Assembly (NCBI RefSeq): GCF_020360975.1
Contig: NW_025408677.1
Span: 248,001-312,000 of the forward strand
Direction of reading: 5' to 3'
Source of the DNA: Hirsutella rhossiliensis
Lineage: Eukaryota; Ascomycota; Sordariomycetes; Hypocreales; Ophiocordycipitaceae
DNA length: 64,000 nt
Positions 20,534 through 31,811 of this stretch are shown here, in pieces. The notes beneath the pieces were generated by a model that saw nothing but the letters and a program-made list of their open reading frames with translations, was not told the origin of the DNA and ran no database searches. Numbering within the stretch: position 1 is the first letter of the stretch; each line of letters begins with the position of its first letter. The position numbers were made by a program, and so were the translations under genes.

Positions 20534-23500
20534 TTAAGGGAGGGGGAGGTTAGCCACTCTGATGATGCCTGCCGGCAGGGCGGTTGCTATACACACCTCC
20601 GGTGGCACGACTCCTCGTCGTCGTTGTGGCCGAAGTCCTTGCTCAGGTAGCCATCGAGGCAGACGGTAGCATGCTTGCCCGGCCGCCTGAGCACCTGGAC
20701 CCAGCGTCTCCCTGGCGCCCATCCATCCTCGAAGGGCACCTCCCCCCAGGCCGCACAGCTCTCATCCTTACTGGTGCGTTTTAGTCTAACGAGCGATATG
20801 CAGTCGTATAAGCATAGCCCGCAGGAGCTCTCCCGGTGCTGGTACGCCTCAACGTGGAGATCCTCAGGCCTGCTTCTTCGACAACGACCGACTCATCCAG
20901 AGTATCATCTATGGCCGCCGCGCCACTTGCTCGTCGGAGATACGGCCACCGTCGAAAGACTTCCCAGTACAGCAGAGATGTGTTCAGGTACGCCCAGGCG
21001 CTGCTGTTGGTGAACTCGGCCGGATATCCAAGAAGATGAGCGACGACCTCGACCTGAGATAGCGGACGCTCCGTGAACACACGATTCGCCACCCTCATCA
21101 AGAACTGTCGCGTCCTGTTCCCTTGGCGGCGTCATCGCCAACAGCACCTCCACCGTCGTCCTGTCCTCCGTTGGCCGTGCCGTCACCCGTTGAGGCGGCC
21201 AGGAGATCGGCCGCGGCCGCCACACGCTTCCACACCGGGTCCTCCACCTTCGTCGCGTAGTTCGTGACATAATACATAAGGGCCATGGTCTTGCGCTGCG
21301 TCGCAATGAAGGAAATGTCGTGGTTGTGCCGGAGCCCAACAGCGATAGCCTTGTTCCATCGATTGACCATGCTGTGAGTCCTCCGGATCTGCAACACCCC
21401 GTCTGCCGTGATGGCGGTCTTGTCGACCAACCTCCATGGAGACTTAAACCGGCATGGATTCCTTTCCGCGCTCCTTTGCCCAAGGAATACTTGACACAGG
21501 TCGGGCTATGCGTGTGAACCTGTGTAGCGCCGGCACAGAAGTTGGCCTCCTCGTCAAATGCGGCCGAAAACTGCTCGGTGTTGTCCAGCAGGGAGGAAAT
21601 ATCGGACGTCACAGATCGCCCGCTTGCACGGCGCAGAACCCTTCCTGATCCAGATCCTATCTTGCACGTCAGCCTGGCCCCGTTTGTCCATCGGACGAGC
21701 AATTCAGGTTCTCAGTGACACGTCTTAGCTATTCTTACCTCGGAGAAGACACTATCGACGTATCGTATGATTCGCTCGCGATACGCCGCCTGATCCTCCC
21801 CGTGGATGTCGGCAAGCATCGAGCTGAGATGCGCGTTTCCGTGCAACCAGAGCAAGCCGTGAACATGAAGCGCCCTCGTTCGTTGGTCTCCACAGCGCCA
21901 TAGTACTTGCCGATGCGCCCCCCGCCGCCGCTAACCTTTGCGCGGTCATCGAGCGGGCAACGCGCTCGACCTTGCCGAAGTCCTTCCTCGCCACACTCAG
22001 CATGCTGACGCGGCGGTTCCTCGACCGCACCCCCATGTTGAAGACGAGAAATGCAAATATGTGGTGCAACGCAAACCGGCCACCATGGCGCCGGAGCACG
22101 ATGTCGGCCCAAATCCGGAGGTTCAAGCTTCGGGAGGATACGATGTCTCCGCTGCCGCCCCTGCCTCAGCAGCTCTACCGGTGCCTCGCAAGTTGGTAGG
22201 GCCTTCCCGCCTCGGCTATGGCCTCTTCGGCCAGCCTTGGTCCCCAACGCCAAATGGGAACAGGGTCGGGAACGTTCTGGCGAAGAAGGACGTCTCAAAG
22301 GAGTCGGCAAACTCATCCCCGCGAGACTCGAATGTATGGCTCACTGCCATCGTCGCCACGCCCTCGACCCCACCGAGGATCCGACCCACGTTCTCGGCCC
22401 GCGCGGCCGTCGTCGGCACCTGCGCCAACAGCGTCACAGGCAAACCGCAGCTTCTCGACATCCGCCACGTCTGGCGGTCCGTCCAGCCCAAACATGCCGG
22501 AAGACGTCACCTCGTTGATTGGTCGAACGTTCTGATCGGGGCTAGCACCAACTCCATCACGACCCGCGCCTTCTTCGTTGGGCCCGTGCCCTTCAGCCTC
22601 GCCTCCCGTTTCCTGCCTTTGGTTGAGCAGAGCGAAGAGTTCCTCGATCTCCACCGACCCTCGTCGTCCATGGCGCGCTCCGTGGGCGGCACAACGTGCG
22701 CCGTCCGCGTTTTCTCCCATGCGGACGGCTCGTTCCGCTCCATGCGATCATACACCAAGGCCGGCACCCCGTCTATCGGGTCTCCCAACTCTCCATCTCC
22801 GCCACGTCGATCTCGATCTCGGCGTAGTGGGGGTTGCTCCTCTTCAGCCAAACAAGAGCCCTCTCGACGACCCGCCGCCTCACCGACAAGAGACTCGACA
22901 GGTCGCTCGGTGCCGGCTTCTCCACGCCCTGCCACGAAACGTGGATCTCGTCCAGTGCTTGCAAAAGGGGGTGCGGGAGCACCTTGGTCGCCAGCTCCTG
23001 CACGTTGTTGGGAAACACTGTGATGTGGCCCTTGACGTGCCTCGGATACCTCACGGCCTGCCTCTGCCCGCCCGGAATGCTATATCTCGTGACAAACCCA
23101 TAGCAGGAGTTGAGCGAGACGAGCTTCTCTTCGACCAGCGTGAGTCCCTTGAGCTCGTCAGGAACATGTGCTCACAGCCAAGGCGAGTGTGAAGATGGAC
23201 CGCCGGCGACAGACTCCCGCGCGCCAGGCATCGGGCACACTCCACACACCGACACGGGCTCGCCTTCGGGAAAGCAGCTCCGGCATGAAAATGGTGAGCG
23301 GCCGCCCTCTGGCACGCAGCTTGACAGCCATTGATCCCATCTGATCTCCTCAGCTCTTTCTCGTACGCTTGCGGTAGCACATCATGCAGGTCCGTATCGG
23401 CAACGTGCTCGCATCGTGGAACGCCTGATAAAAATCCTGCACCGTCGACACCTTCCTGTCGTGCGGTATTGGCGTACACCACGTCTGATCGTTAGACAGC

Positions 23501-24775
23501 CTCTCCTTCATGGCGAAGTCTTCCTCCAAAAAACGCAGCACACTCGCCAGGTCTTCGGCCCGCAGCTCCCGACTCCTCTGCCTTCCGATTCCACTCCGAA
23601 TCTGTTTTCTCGGGCGCTCGTCCGGACCAGGAAGACGTTTTCTCTTCTCCCGCCTCCGGGGCCGCCTCCGATCCATGATTTCTTCTCTCCGTGGCTGATT
23701 CGCTTCTTCGCAAGCCGTCGGATGCGGCAGCTTTGGCGACGACTGCCCGACTACGTGCGCATCCCCTGACACGCCATCCGGCCCTTTGCACTGGACAGGC
23801 ACCGGGCCGTGCTGGCGAACGTTTTCCATGCCGAACCTTGACCTCAGTCCTTGCCCTTCCAGCACTCTCTCGTTCTTGCTGCCGATCAAACTGCACGGGC
23901 TCCCAGCCGCCACCCGCGATGAGCCGCCCACCTCCCTTTGTTGCAGCCTCCGCCCGCTCAGCGAAGCGTCCGCTGGCTCTGCCGCGGCGTCGCCCACCCC
24001 ACAGGAGACGGCCCCGGATGCTGCGCCGTACCTGCTGCGTTGGAGACACCCTGCGGCCTGGTACTCCTTTACCCGCCAACTCCGTCCCCGACGGCGCTTG
24101 GGCAAACCAGACGCAATCGCTGCTGCTAATTGCCCGTTTTCTTGTTGTCGAATACCGGTTCCTAGGCTGGATGGATCGAAGCTTCGGTACCTCCTTCGAA
24201 TGAACACTCGGGACATCGCCCGCCGCCGCCGTAACACGTTGCTCCTCATCTTCAGGATCTCCCTCCTGAGGCAGAAAGTGCCGATGAGGGAGCGGACGAT
24301 CAGAGTCCGCTACCCCCATATCTCCACGTTCCCTAGGCAACAGGGGCCTCGGAAGCTGACCCGGTGACTGATGTTGCGCGGAACTTCCGCTGCTAACCAT
24401 ATTATGGAACTTCCGTGCTCTGTTTGACCGCAAACCGCCTCGCGGCGGTCTTCTCGGCAACGACCTCGCAATTGCTTCTGCGTGCTGTCTCCATGCGGTG
24501 TCTTCAACCACAGGTTTCCTAGGCTGAATCGGCCGGAACGTTGATGCCGCATTCGCCCGTGATTCGTATCTTCGTAACCGTCCCAGGCTCTCCCCGTGCT
24601 CTGCGGCCCTCTCAGAAGCTGCCACCACATCTACACCGGCTCCTGTCGCACCATCTCCGAGCCCCGAACCCGACCCGCTCACGTTCTCACCCTCTTCTCC
24701 ATCCCCGACTGACAACGAACAGGCTTCAGGGTGAGCAACCGCCTCGCTTAACTTCACTGCAGGACTGTCCGCCAT
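20534..24775 (-). pseudogene. Helitron B Rep nuclease region, internally deleted
   Basis: Starts at ATG 24775 (MADSPAVKLSEAVAH). A long disordered N-terminus ends with a strongly basic stretch (RRRPRRREKRKRLPG) likely to be a nuclear signal. Then come RAEDLASVLRFLEED, paired Cys motifs (CMMCYRKR), the DUF6570-like block (RYPRHVKGHITVFPNNVQ) near 23050, the Helitron-like N block (FAFLVFNMGVRSRN) near 22050, and the tyrosine motif YYVTNYATK near 21275. Between the KVERVARSM segment (about 21975) and the HUH motif region (about 21870), roughly 400 bp present in C are missing, including WFTINPNDI. The HUH motif itself is out of frame by one base, as in copy C. An 82-bp intron is at 21657-21738. 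Clearly non-functional. Confidence 0.85.
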
Positions 24776-25310
24776 GCTGCTGCCTCCTCGACGTCGACTG
24801 CCGTAAATTGGCAACAGGCTATAAAGCTTTGGCTCCGGAGCACCTCCACTTGGACAGTCTCGCTTGTTGACGACGCTACTTCTCCCGAATGGGAAGCTCC
24901 TAACCATCACTTCCTCATGGCCGTGGCGTTTCTTCCTTATAGCTTCCTATAAAATGCTTCCTATGGTACCGAGGCGATGCAATACTACCCCTCTATATTC
25001 CCCCGTTACCATGCCTATCTATGTGCGTCCACCGTCCCGGCCTCGCCTGGTCTCCACGTGCGACCTGCTACCCCAGCTTTGCCAAAAGCGACCCTTCCAT
25101 CGCCGTGCTCTCTTTTGCGCACTCCAGCGAATCCCTGGCCACTGCCGACCTCCGGCACATGGAGATGGCCGCGACAACCGCCTGCCGCACACTTCAAACC
25201 ATACTCTTCAGCCCTTCCAACACCATCCTACCAACCTTGCGCATCAGTTCACCATCAATACCCGCCAATCCGCCTCGTCGAGCAACAGCCACAAGGCTGC
25301 CGGCGATAAC
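24776..25310. promoter_or_regulatory. Divergent promoter region of Helitron B
   Basis: Spacer between the Rep start and the decayed first accessory copy. Colinear with 51798-52317 in Helitron C, so conserved between copies. No defined motif is claimed; the role is inferred from layout. Confidence 0.4.
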
Positions 25311-25436
25311 ATGTCCATGACGTCCTCATGCAGCCGGACTACCCTTCTAGATTTGCTCCCTCGCCAGCACCAATGTCGCATCAACGGCCTTAATGCTAAA
25401 GCGATAGCCAGGACCCCCCTGCCTGTCCTCTTGTAG
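25311..25436 (+). pseudogene. Decayed duplicate of accessory-gene 5' block (Helitron B)
   Basis: A short plus-strand segment reading MSMTSS, then INGLNAKAIARTPLPVLL and a stop. It matches block 1 of the accessory gene (GLNAEAIARVLLPVPSWL in A), although a complete copy of the gene begins only about 0.7 kb downstream. The same decayed piece sits in Helitron C (52318-52447), so the partial tandem duplication predates the split of B and C. Confidence 0.65.
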
Positions 25437-26075
25437 TCGCTAGCCACCGGAGTCTCGACTTGCAAACCCTCTTGAAAGTTCTCGTGACCAACTCGCATCC
25501 TCCTCCTCAGGTCGACCCATATATCCGACTTCACCGTGTCCCAATAGTAGACTCGACACGGTCGGCACCCGCCTCGCTCAGCCGCACGCAATGCCCATCC
25601 AACTACCGACGACCGTCAAAAGGGAGTCCTGCAATACTACCATAACCTCTTTCTTTCCTTCACTCTCATTCGTTATTGCCCCCTTTGCTATCTACTCCAT
25701 GCAACGATGACACCGAAGGGGACTACTGGACTTTCTTTCTCCGCAGTCTTACCCACACTAACCTTACCGTTCGCCGACCTCCAACTTCTCGCAACATAGC
25801 CATCACCCCTACTCAACTTCCAACCCCGGCTCCTACTTCACTCACGACCACAGAACCAGATGGTCGAGACTGCTCGAGAACCTCGCCAGCTCATTCCCGC
25901 ATACCCCGCTTCTGATCTATCACCTAGGTAGCATTCACTGACTCTCAAGTCTCCCGACCCGAGCCACGAGCCCTCTTTCGAGCAGCAAGAAAACCTGCTT
26001 TATAGGATGCCTACCTCTACTCTGCCTAACCCTCCTTTACACTTCCACGGTGACCACATCTGCCATGTTCTCACG
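25437..26075. other. Spacer between duplicate and accessory gene, Helitron B
   Basis: Likely the remnant 3' part of the duplicated accessory block plus promoter sequence. Colinear with 52448-53092 in copy C. No gene is recognised. Confidence 0.45.
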
Positions 26076-27479
26076 ATGTCGGCCTCCCAGCTCGACGTCG
26101 ATACCTCGTCCTCCCGCGGCAACCTCTTGACAGCCAGAAAATGCTGGCGCCGACATGTCCATGATGGCCTTTGTCCAGCCCGGCTGCCCGTCTAGGTTCG
26201 CCTACCAGAATGAGCATCGTGTCAAAGGGCTCAACGCAGAAACCCTAGCGAGGGTCTTCCTTCCAACGCCCTCATGGCTGTCGACTCCAGAGTATGCAGC
26301 AATCCGGTCAGATACTGACAATCCATCGACCTGCATCTTCTTGAGCCTTAATATTTCCATATACAACCAACAGATAATCCTCGGAATGGACCGAGCAGTG
26401 GTTCTTTATGGTCGGCCGTGTTCATCCTTTGCCCTGACGTGGAAATCGAGCGACGTGATAGCTTCGAGTCGGAGGATGACAACATTACAGAATACACCAT
26501 CCCGGCTCTCATCGTCCGCGACCACAGCTACCAGCCGTAGGTGTATGCTCCAGACCTCCGTCACCACTACCATCTCTGACGATGGCCACAGAGTCATCCT
26601 CGCACCCTCGGCTCGGCGGATGCCTTCCCAGCGATACAACCCATTGTCTCCTTCACGGGACCTGTCATCGGTTCCGGCCGCGACCTTCTGCATGGAAACT
26701 CGGCTGCGGCCCTTGACGACACCCAGCTGAGCTGTTGCGGCTTTGTCCAGCTCTCGACCTTTATCTGTCCTGGGATTCCGGGCAAACACCCTTCAAGGGC
26801 TTTCATCCTTTCAACTTTTCGTCATCTTCCCATTCACGCCAATCCTTGACCTCCTATGCAAGAAGATGACCGAGAGGCGCGATAGCCAGTTCCAGCCGAA
26901 CGCTCTCCTCACCTGCACGGGCAAATCGCCGGCTTACTCGATCACCAGATCATGACACATGCCCCGGCCTTCGAGCAAGACTATATCTTCATCGTCGTCC
27001 CCGATACATGGACTTTCCTTGACAGGGCCATGTCCAACCAGGCTTCTGCGACACAGCTACTGCCGACGACACCCAAGGGCTCAGTCGGCAACCCTCGGAC
27101 TATAGCGATGCGTTGGCCAGGTTTACCTCTACCAAAAACGCAATGCCGCCCCAAGCGGCGCCTCCCACGCCGCCTGCATCTAGGTCAGTCGATCTTTATG
27201 ATGACATCAAAGCGGTCATTGCCCGATCCCGACCAAACCCCAACCAAGAGACCGCGACTTTCTCCAGAAATTTCCACCATAGTCGCCGCCTGTGATAGTC
27301 GAGGCCCCGCCAAATCCGACACTTCCTCCCTTCTGTCCCACGAAGACCCCGGAGACTCAGAGACGGACACCGAGCCAGTCAATCACCCAGCCACATCCGC
27401 CTCTGGCCCTATCAGACCTCCGGCGTCAATCTCTTCCCGACCGCACCGCGCCCGACATCCGCCCAAGAATATTCTGTAA
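26076..27479 (+). pseudogene. Helitron B accessory protein, family not recognised
   Basis: Homologue of the accessory genes of A and C. ATG 26076 gives MSASQLDVDTSSSRG, the counterpart of the A N-terminus. An A run at 26137-26141 is one base too long, after which block 1 continues in frame from an internal ATG at 26155 (MSMMAFVQPGCPSRFAYQ, GLNAETLARVFLPTPSWL). A one-base loss near 26388 breaks block 1 again. Intron 26537-26591. Block 2 includes VSFTGPVIGSGRD and CCGFVQLSTFICPG; block 3 includes CTGKS (one change from the C copy) and DYIFIVVPDTWTF. The C-terminus has TKRPRLSPE, an acidic Ser-rich stretch, and ends in RHPPKNIL at 27479. The function is unknown; a role in Helitron mobility is inferred from conservation. 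Confidence 0.6.
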
Positions 27480-27984
27480 AGCAACGAACGAAACAACACA
27501 ACATGACAAGGAACATGTTTCATCATCCTCAAACTCAAGTGCGAAAGGCCCTAATGGGATATTTCCTTCTCCTCTTGCTCTCCTTTTCACAAAGACAATC
27601 CAGTCAAAACTTCTCCAATATACTCCTTATTCTGTTTATATCCACCACTTATAGCACCTGTAAATCCTCAGAGACATGCATTACCCACTCACATCTCTCT
27701 TCAACCCTGCCGTCTCTCCAAGCCCTTTGCGCCTTTGCAAAGCAAAATCTCCTTGCAGCGGCCTAGGCTGCCTCTCTGACGCTCTGTCTCGATTTCACTC
27801 ACGATAATGCTCTACGTCTCTCGCCGGATCTCCATCTCATATCTCTTATCTCACTCTTCTTCCTGTCTTCCTCTCACTTCCCTGTCTCCTATCTCCTGTC
27901 GCCAACTCTCTCTCTCGCCGACTTTCTCCTGTCGCCATCGCCAACTTTCGTTCCGAAAGGCCTCTTTGCGCGAGCCGCGGCTGG
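27480..27984. other. Helitron B right (5') non-coding end
   Basis: Non-coding tail shared almost base for base with 54508-55025 of copy C. It holds CT-rich tandem variants of CTCTCTCGCC and the subterminal motif TTTCGTTCCGAAAGG near 27946-27960. Confidence 0.6.
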
Positions 27985-28260
27985 CGAGCCTTCCTCGTAC
28001 CCTGCGAGCCCTCTCCCCCTCCCCACCAAAGTTTTTTCCCCCCGTCTTTCCCGCCTCCTGATTCGCTGGCGTTCCCGCTCTGGATTCGTCGGTGTTCCTG
28101 CTTTTAATTCGTCATAATTAAGTAAAAATTATAGAAAGGCATAGTACGTGCCTCTCTGCCAGTCGCCTCCCCTCCTCTTTTGCCCTCTCCCCTTGCTGCC
28201 CCTCTTCCCTTTCCCTTTCCCGTCCGTTTGGTTGTCTCTTGAAGGGCCCTCCTTATACTT
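27985..28260 (-). mobile_element. Helitron left-end fragment following copy B
   Basis: From the GAGCC at the right end of B the sequence aligns by eye to the left (3') ends of copies C and A (GTACCCTGCGAGCCC against GTGCCCCGCAGACCC; ATTCGTCGG repeats near 28085 as in A near 6950). No Rep sequence follows, and a copia fragment begins instead. It is therefore a truncated third Helitron in the array. Confidence 0.5.
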
Positions 28261-28385
28261 ATATGGATGCAAAACGCGGGCTGCCCACGTGGCCTGGTAG
28301 CCCTAACTATCGTTAAGCCGGTGGCGTCGCCGCAATAGCTGCTTGCTTTTGCCTACGGAACACGAGACCCGCCGAAAGCTCCCCA

Positions 28386-30439
28386 GTGGAGTCAGAGTCT
28401 CTGCCCCAACAAGACAGAGAAACAAGCTATGATAGCCAAAGGTCGACTGATTCAAGCGATCCAAGTCCTGAAGGAGTCACCCGGGACACGATCGTAGTTC
28501 AACCGCTGCCACCACGCCGGCGACCTTCCTCAGAAGGCAATAGCATGCAACCGGACAAGCAGCCGTCAGGTGACCAACCAATTCCTGAAGAACCACGCGG
28601 CAAAACGCGCACCCGCCGCAGTCAACAGGAGATTTACGGTGACCAGCCAACTCGCAAGAGTGACCGGACACCAAAGCCAAAACGGAAGCACGATGATTAC
28701 GTCAACAGCGTTTTCACGACCCTGCTTCCAGCGGATCAACATCCAGAGGGAAACCTCGAAATATTTCATAGTGTCTTCCTTGCCGCAGTCTCTAAGACGG
28801 CACGAGATCATCGATTTCACCGCGATGACCTTGTACGACTCCTAAACGCTACCAGGATCTAGAAACCACCCGATGGGCCCAGACTTCAAAGAGGCCATAA
28901 GGAAGGAATTGCATGATCTCCTCCGACGAGGCACTTGGAGACTGGTCAAACGTGAAAAAGCACAGGGACCGCCTCTTCCACTGAAGTGGGTGTTCACCTA
29001 TAAGTTTGATCAGGATGGCTATCTCCAAAGGTGCAAAGCTCGGATCTGCGTCCGTGGCGACCTGCAGGACGAGGACGACGGACGGGAGACATATGCAGCC
29101 ACACTTGCAGCAAAAACCTTCAGAATCGTGATGGCAATCGCAGCCCGATTCGATCTTGACGTTAGACAATTCGACGTTAGTAACGCCTTCCTATACAGCG
29201 ACATAAAGAAGGACCACCCCGTCTACGTCCGGCTCCCGCAAGGCTTCGTAGAACTTGGTTTCTTGAAATCTGGAGAAGGCTCAACCATGATCGCGGAACT
29301 TGACAAGGCTTTGTATGGTCTTCGAGAGTCTCCACTGCTTTGGTACAATGAGATCTCCCAGGCGCTCAAGGAGGCAGGGATTGACCGTACGGATGAAGAA
29401 CCTTGCGTATTCACCAACGGCAAAATCCTGGCTCTTGTCTATGTCGACGACATCTTGATTCTCAACCCACGGCAAGAGAAGAAGGCTGTAAACGACCTTG
29501 TACAACATCTCCAATCCAAATACGATTTGCGCGAGGAAGAGTTCAAGTGGTATCTTGGCATCAGAGCTGTAAGGGATCGACCAAACAGGAAGGTCTACCT
29601 CTGCCAAGACGCGTACATCGAGAAAATTGCGCGAAAGTTCAAGCTCAGCGACTTGAAACTCCGAGTACCATCAATCCCCATCGCGACGATCCCGCTCGTC
29701 AAGTACAACGGGCAGGCTACCAAGGAAGAGATAAAGGCGTATCAGGAACGAGTTGGATCCTTGATGTACATCGCGGTCATGACCAGACCCGATATAGCAC
29801 GAGCAGCAGCCCAGCTCGCGAGGTTCCTGACAAACCCATCGCCTGAACACCTTGAAGCCGCAAACCAATGCATCCGTTACCTCTATTCAACGAGATTCTT
29901 GGCGATCGTGTACGATGGAGCGTACGAGGGAGGTACTTGTGATCGCAAGCGACGCGTCATTTGGAGATGATGTCGAGACCCGTCGTTCATCGCAGAGATA
30001 TGTGATGATGTTGTTCAACGGACCGGTCATATGGAAAGCTGGGCTCCAGGACACAGTCACGACTTCGACCACCGAAGCAGAAATTCTCAGCCTAGAGAGA
30101 ACAACCAAGGAGAGCTACGCCCTGGACCGACTATTACGGGATATCTCTCTTGATCTCGGGCCTCTGAAGATTTACTGCGACAACCTTCAGTCGATCCGAC
30201 TGGTGGTTGAGGAGAACCAGAGAATCACGACCAAGTTGCGGCACGTTGACATACAGAACATGTGGCTAAAACAGGAATTCAAGAAGGGTAGGTTCCTAGT
30301 GGAATACTTGAAGACTGATCAGATGCCAGCAGACGGATTGACAAAAGCGCTATCGAGAGCGAAATTCGAGCACTTCCGATCGATGCTAAATCTGACAGAT
30401 ATCAAGAGGGAAGCAAATTTGGAAGTGGGATGTCGATGA
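28386..30439 (+). pseudogene. Ty1/copia pol fragment: reverse transcriptase and RNase H
   Basis: 5'-truncated copia polyprotein. The region 28386-28860 is a linker between integrase and reverse transcriptase, rich in Pro, Arg and Lys. Reverse transcriptase follows (MGPDFKEAIRKELHDL, WVFTYKFDQDG, QFDVSNAFLYSD, YGLRESPLLWY, and the catalytic YVDDILIL near 29440). Then come the connection domain (RVGSLMYIAVMTRPDIA) and RNase H (VIASDASFGDDVETRR, TTSTTEAEILSL, then DNLQSI). Frames change near 28850 and near 29930. Gag, protease and integrase are absent, so the copy is not autonomous. The family call is firm. Confidence 0.9.
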
Positions 30440-30505
30440 CCTTCTAGGTCAGGCTGGTTGTGATAGCTTCTAGCAGCGTTGACTTGATCACTCAACGCTG
30501 GGGGG

Positions 30506-30705
30506 TGTGTCGCATATCAAGCCTGCCTAGGATGATTACTCATGAAGTGGCGATATTACTACGCAACGCCGCTGTTGCCTTCTAGGCAACAGCTAATGCG
30601 TAGGCAGGCAACAAGCCTTTCATTTGTGTATAAAGAGCTGCATAATTCCCTGCAGCTCGTTCACTCACTTCTTGTTCTTTAGATAATTCTCATCAATTGC
30701 CTGAT
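30506..30705 (+). repeat. Probable 3' LTR of the copia fragment
   Basis: A GGGGGG polypurine tract (30500-30505) is followed by TGTGTCGCATATCAAG. A TATA-like TGTATAAAGAG lies near 30630. The right end is not fixed because no 5' LTR is present for comparison. Confidence 0.55.
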
Positions 30706-31242
30706 GCCATGTCTGACCCGTGTGGAGCCAAATGTCTGACAAACAGTCATGAGTCTTGTCCTCCGCTGAGTAAAGTCGGACGAGGCTCAAACCTGACCTT
30801 GTCCCAGTCGTCTATGCACTTGCAGATGATCCGCTCAACTGAAACACCCGCCGCGTTCTGCAATCGGAAGATCGGACATGACTACCGCCCCCTCAATATT
30901 CATGTTTATCATCCCAACTCACCCGTTAACATGCAGACTAGCCATCCTAACTCAAATCCCGCCTTTATCTTGACCCACTGTCGGCCGTTCTAGATTCGCA
31001 AGTCATGAACGCCGACTCGCGGCCGTGGTGAGTCAACCAGAACTCGCACTGTACGGACGGATCCTCGCCCGCCACTCTGTCATCCCCGATCGACCGGCCC
31101 ATGCTAAACATGACGCTCTGGCCCTGGAGCTGATCGAGCTCCTCCCACGAGTCCCACTTGGGCAACACATCATGTCGACTCGCACCAGCTTCCCCGATTA
31201 CCTGAGCCGGCAAAAGTGCTCGACAGAGTAGTTAGCATTAAA
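30706..31242. other. Spacer, possible gene relic, no call
   Basis: Opposing open frames occur (30697-30993 + and 30965-31213 -). The minus one contains WDSWEELDQLQGQSVMFSMG, which looks protein-like, but I recognise no family. It may be a fragment of a host gene. Confidence 0.3.
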
Positions 31243-31370
31243 TGACTACTCGTGCCCGCCCCCACTTTAAAGTGGTAGTAAGTACTTGAAAAGCGGTGGA
31301 TTGTTAAGCGGTCCCTATTACAGTACCAAGCCATCGGTTTACTTTAAACATACCACCGTTTTAAGTGACG
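31243..31370. repeat. MITE-like inverted-repeat fragment
   Basis: TACTTGAAAAGCGGTGG near 31275-31291 is inverted, with mismatches, to CCACCGTTTTAAGTG near 31350-31364. The segment ACTCGTGCCCGCCCCCA near 31247 recurs inverted near 61963-61989, and AAAGCGGTGGATTGTTAAG recurs inverted near 63022-63040. It is thus a member of a dispersed short repeat family. Confidence 0.6.
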
Positions 31371-31811
31371 CTAATATTTCATCTCCTCAACCTCGCTGAG
31401 GCCTGACTAAGTGCAATGCATCTAGGCAGGACTAACTTCGGCCGCATTAGATTGAATGACGCTAGATTTTTTTCTGGGAGTTCTAGCAGGACCAGTTTGG
31501 TCAGATTTTATACAGGAACTTTCCCCGTCATTGTACCGGCTTTCGACCTATGAATTCCACGTCGTCCCCCGCAACATATCGCCTAGATCTTCAATGAACT
31601 CTGCGGCCGCTTGCTCATTGATTCGGCCGCTTGCTATTCGTATCGTCACATTTCCCTCAATACATTTATGTTTCTCGGTATATTAAAGACTCAAAACCAC
31701 GTATAACCGGAGTTCAGAGCCCGATCGACTCAACACCCGATTCTCGACAGTCGGGAATAAGCCCATGACTGTCCCTGAACGCCCAAGACAACATCAAAGC
31801 GTCATCCTACC
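31371..31811. promoter_or_regulatory. Upstream region of the ADP-ribosyltransferase relic
   Basis: No coding motif seen. It would contain the promoter of the gene starting at 31812; no specific element is claimed. Confidence 0.35.

Larger units (their letters stand above)
17622..27996 (-). mobile_element. Helitron B (Helentron-like)
   Basis: About 10.4 kb, in tandem behind copy A. Rep-Pif1 is on the minus strand (18128-24775) and the accessory gene on the plus strand (26076-27479). The right end, TTTCGTTCCGAAAGGC then GCGAGCCGCGGCTGGCGAGCC, is nearly identical to that of copy C (55000-55038), and the two diverge after GAGCCTTCCTC. B and C are clearly closer to each other than to A. B carries an internal deletion of about 400 bp in Rep (near 21917-21940 relative to C) and several frameshifts. 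Confidence 0.85.
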
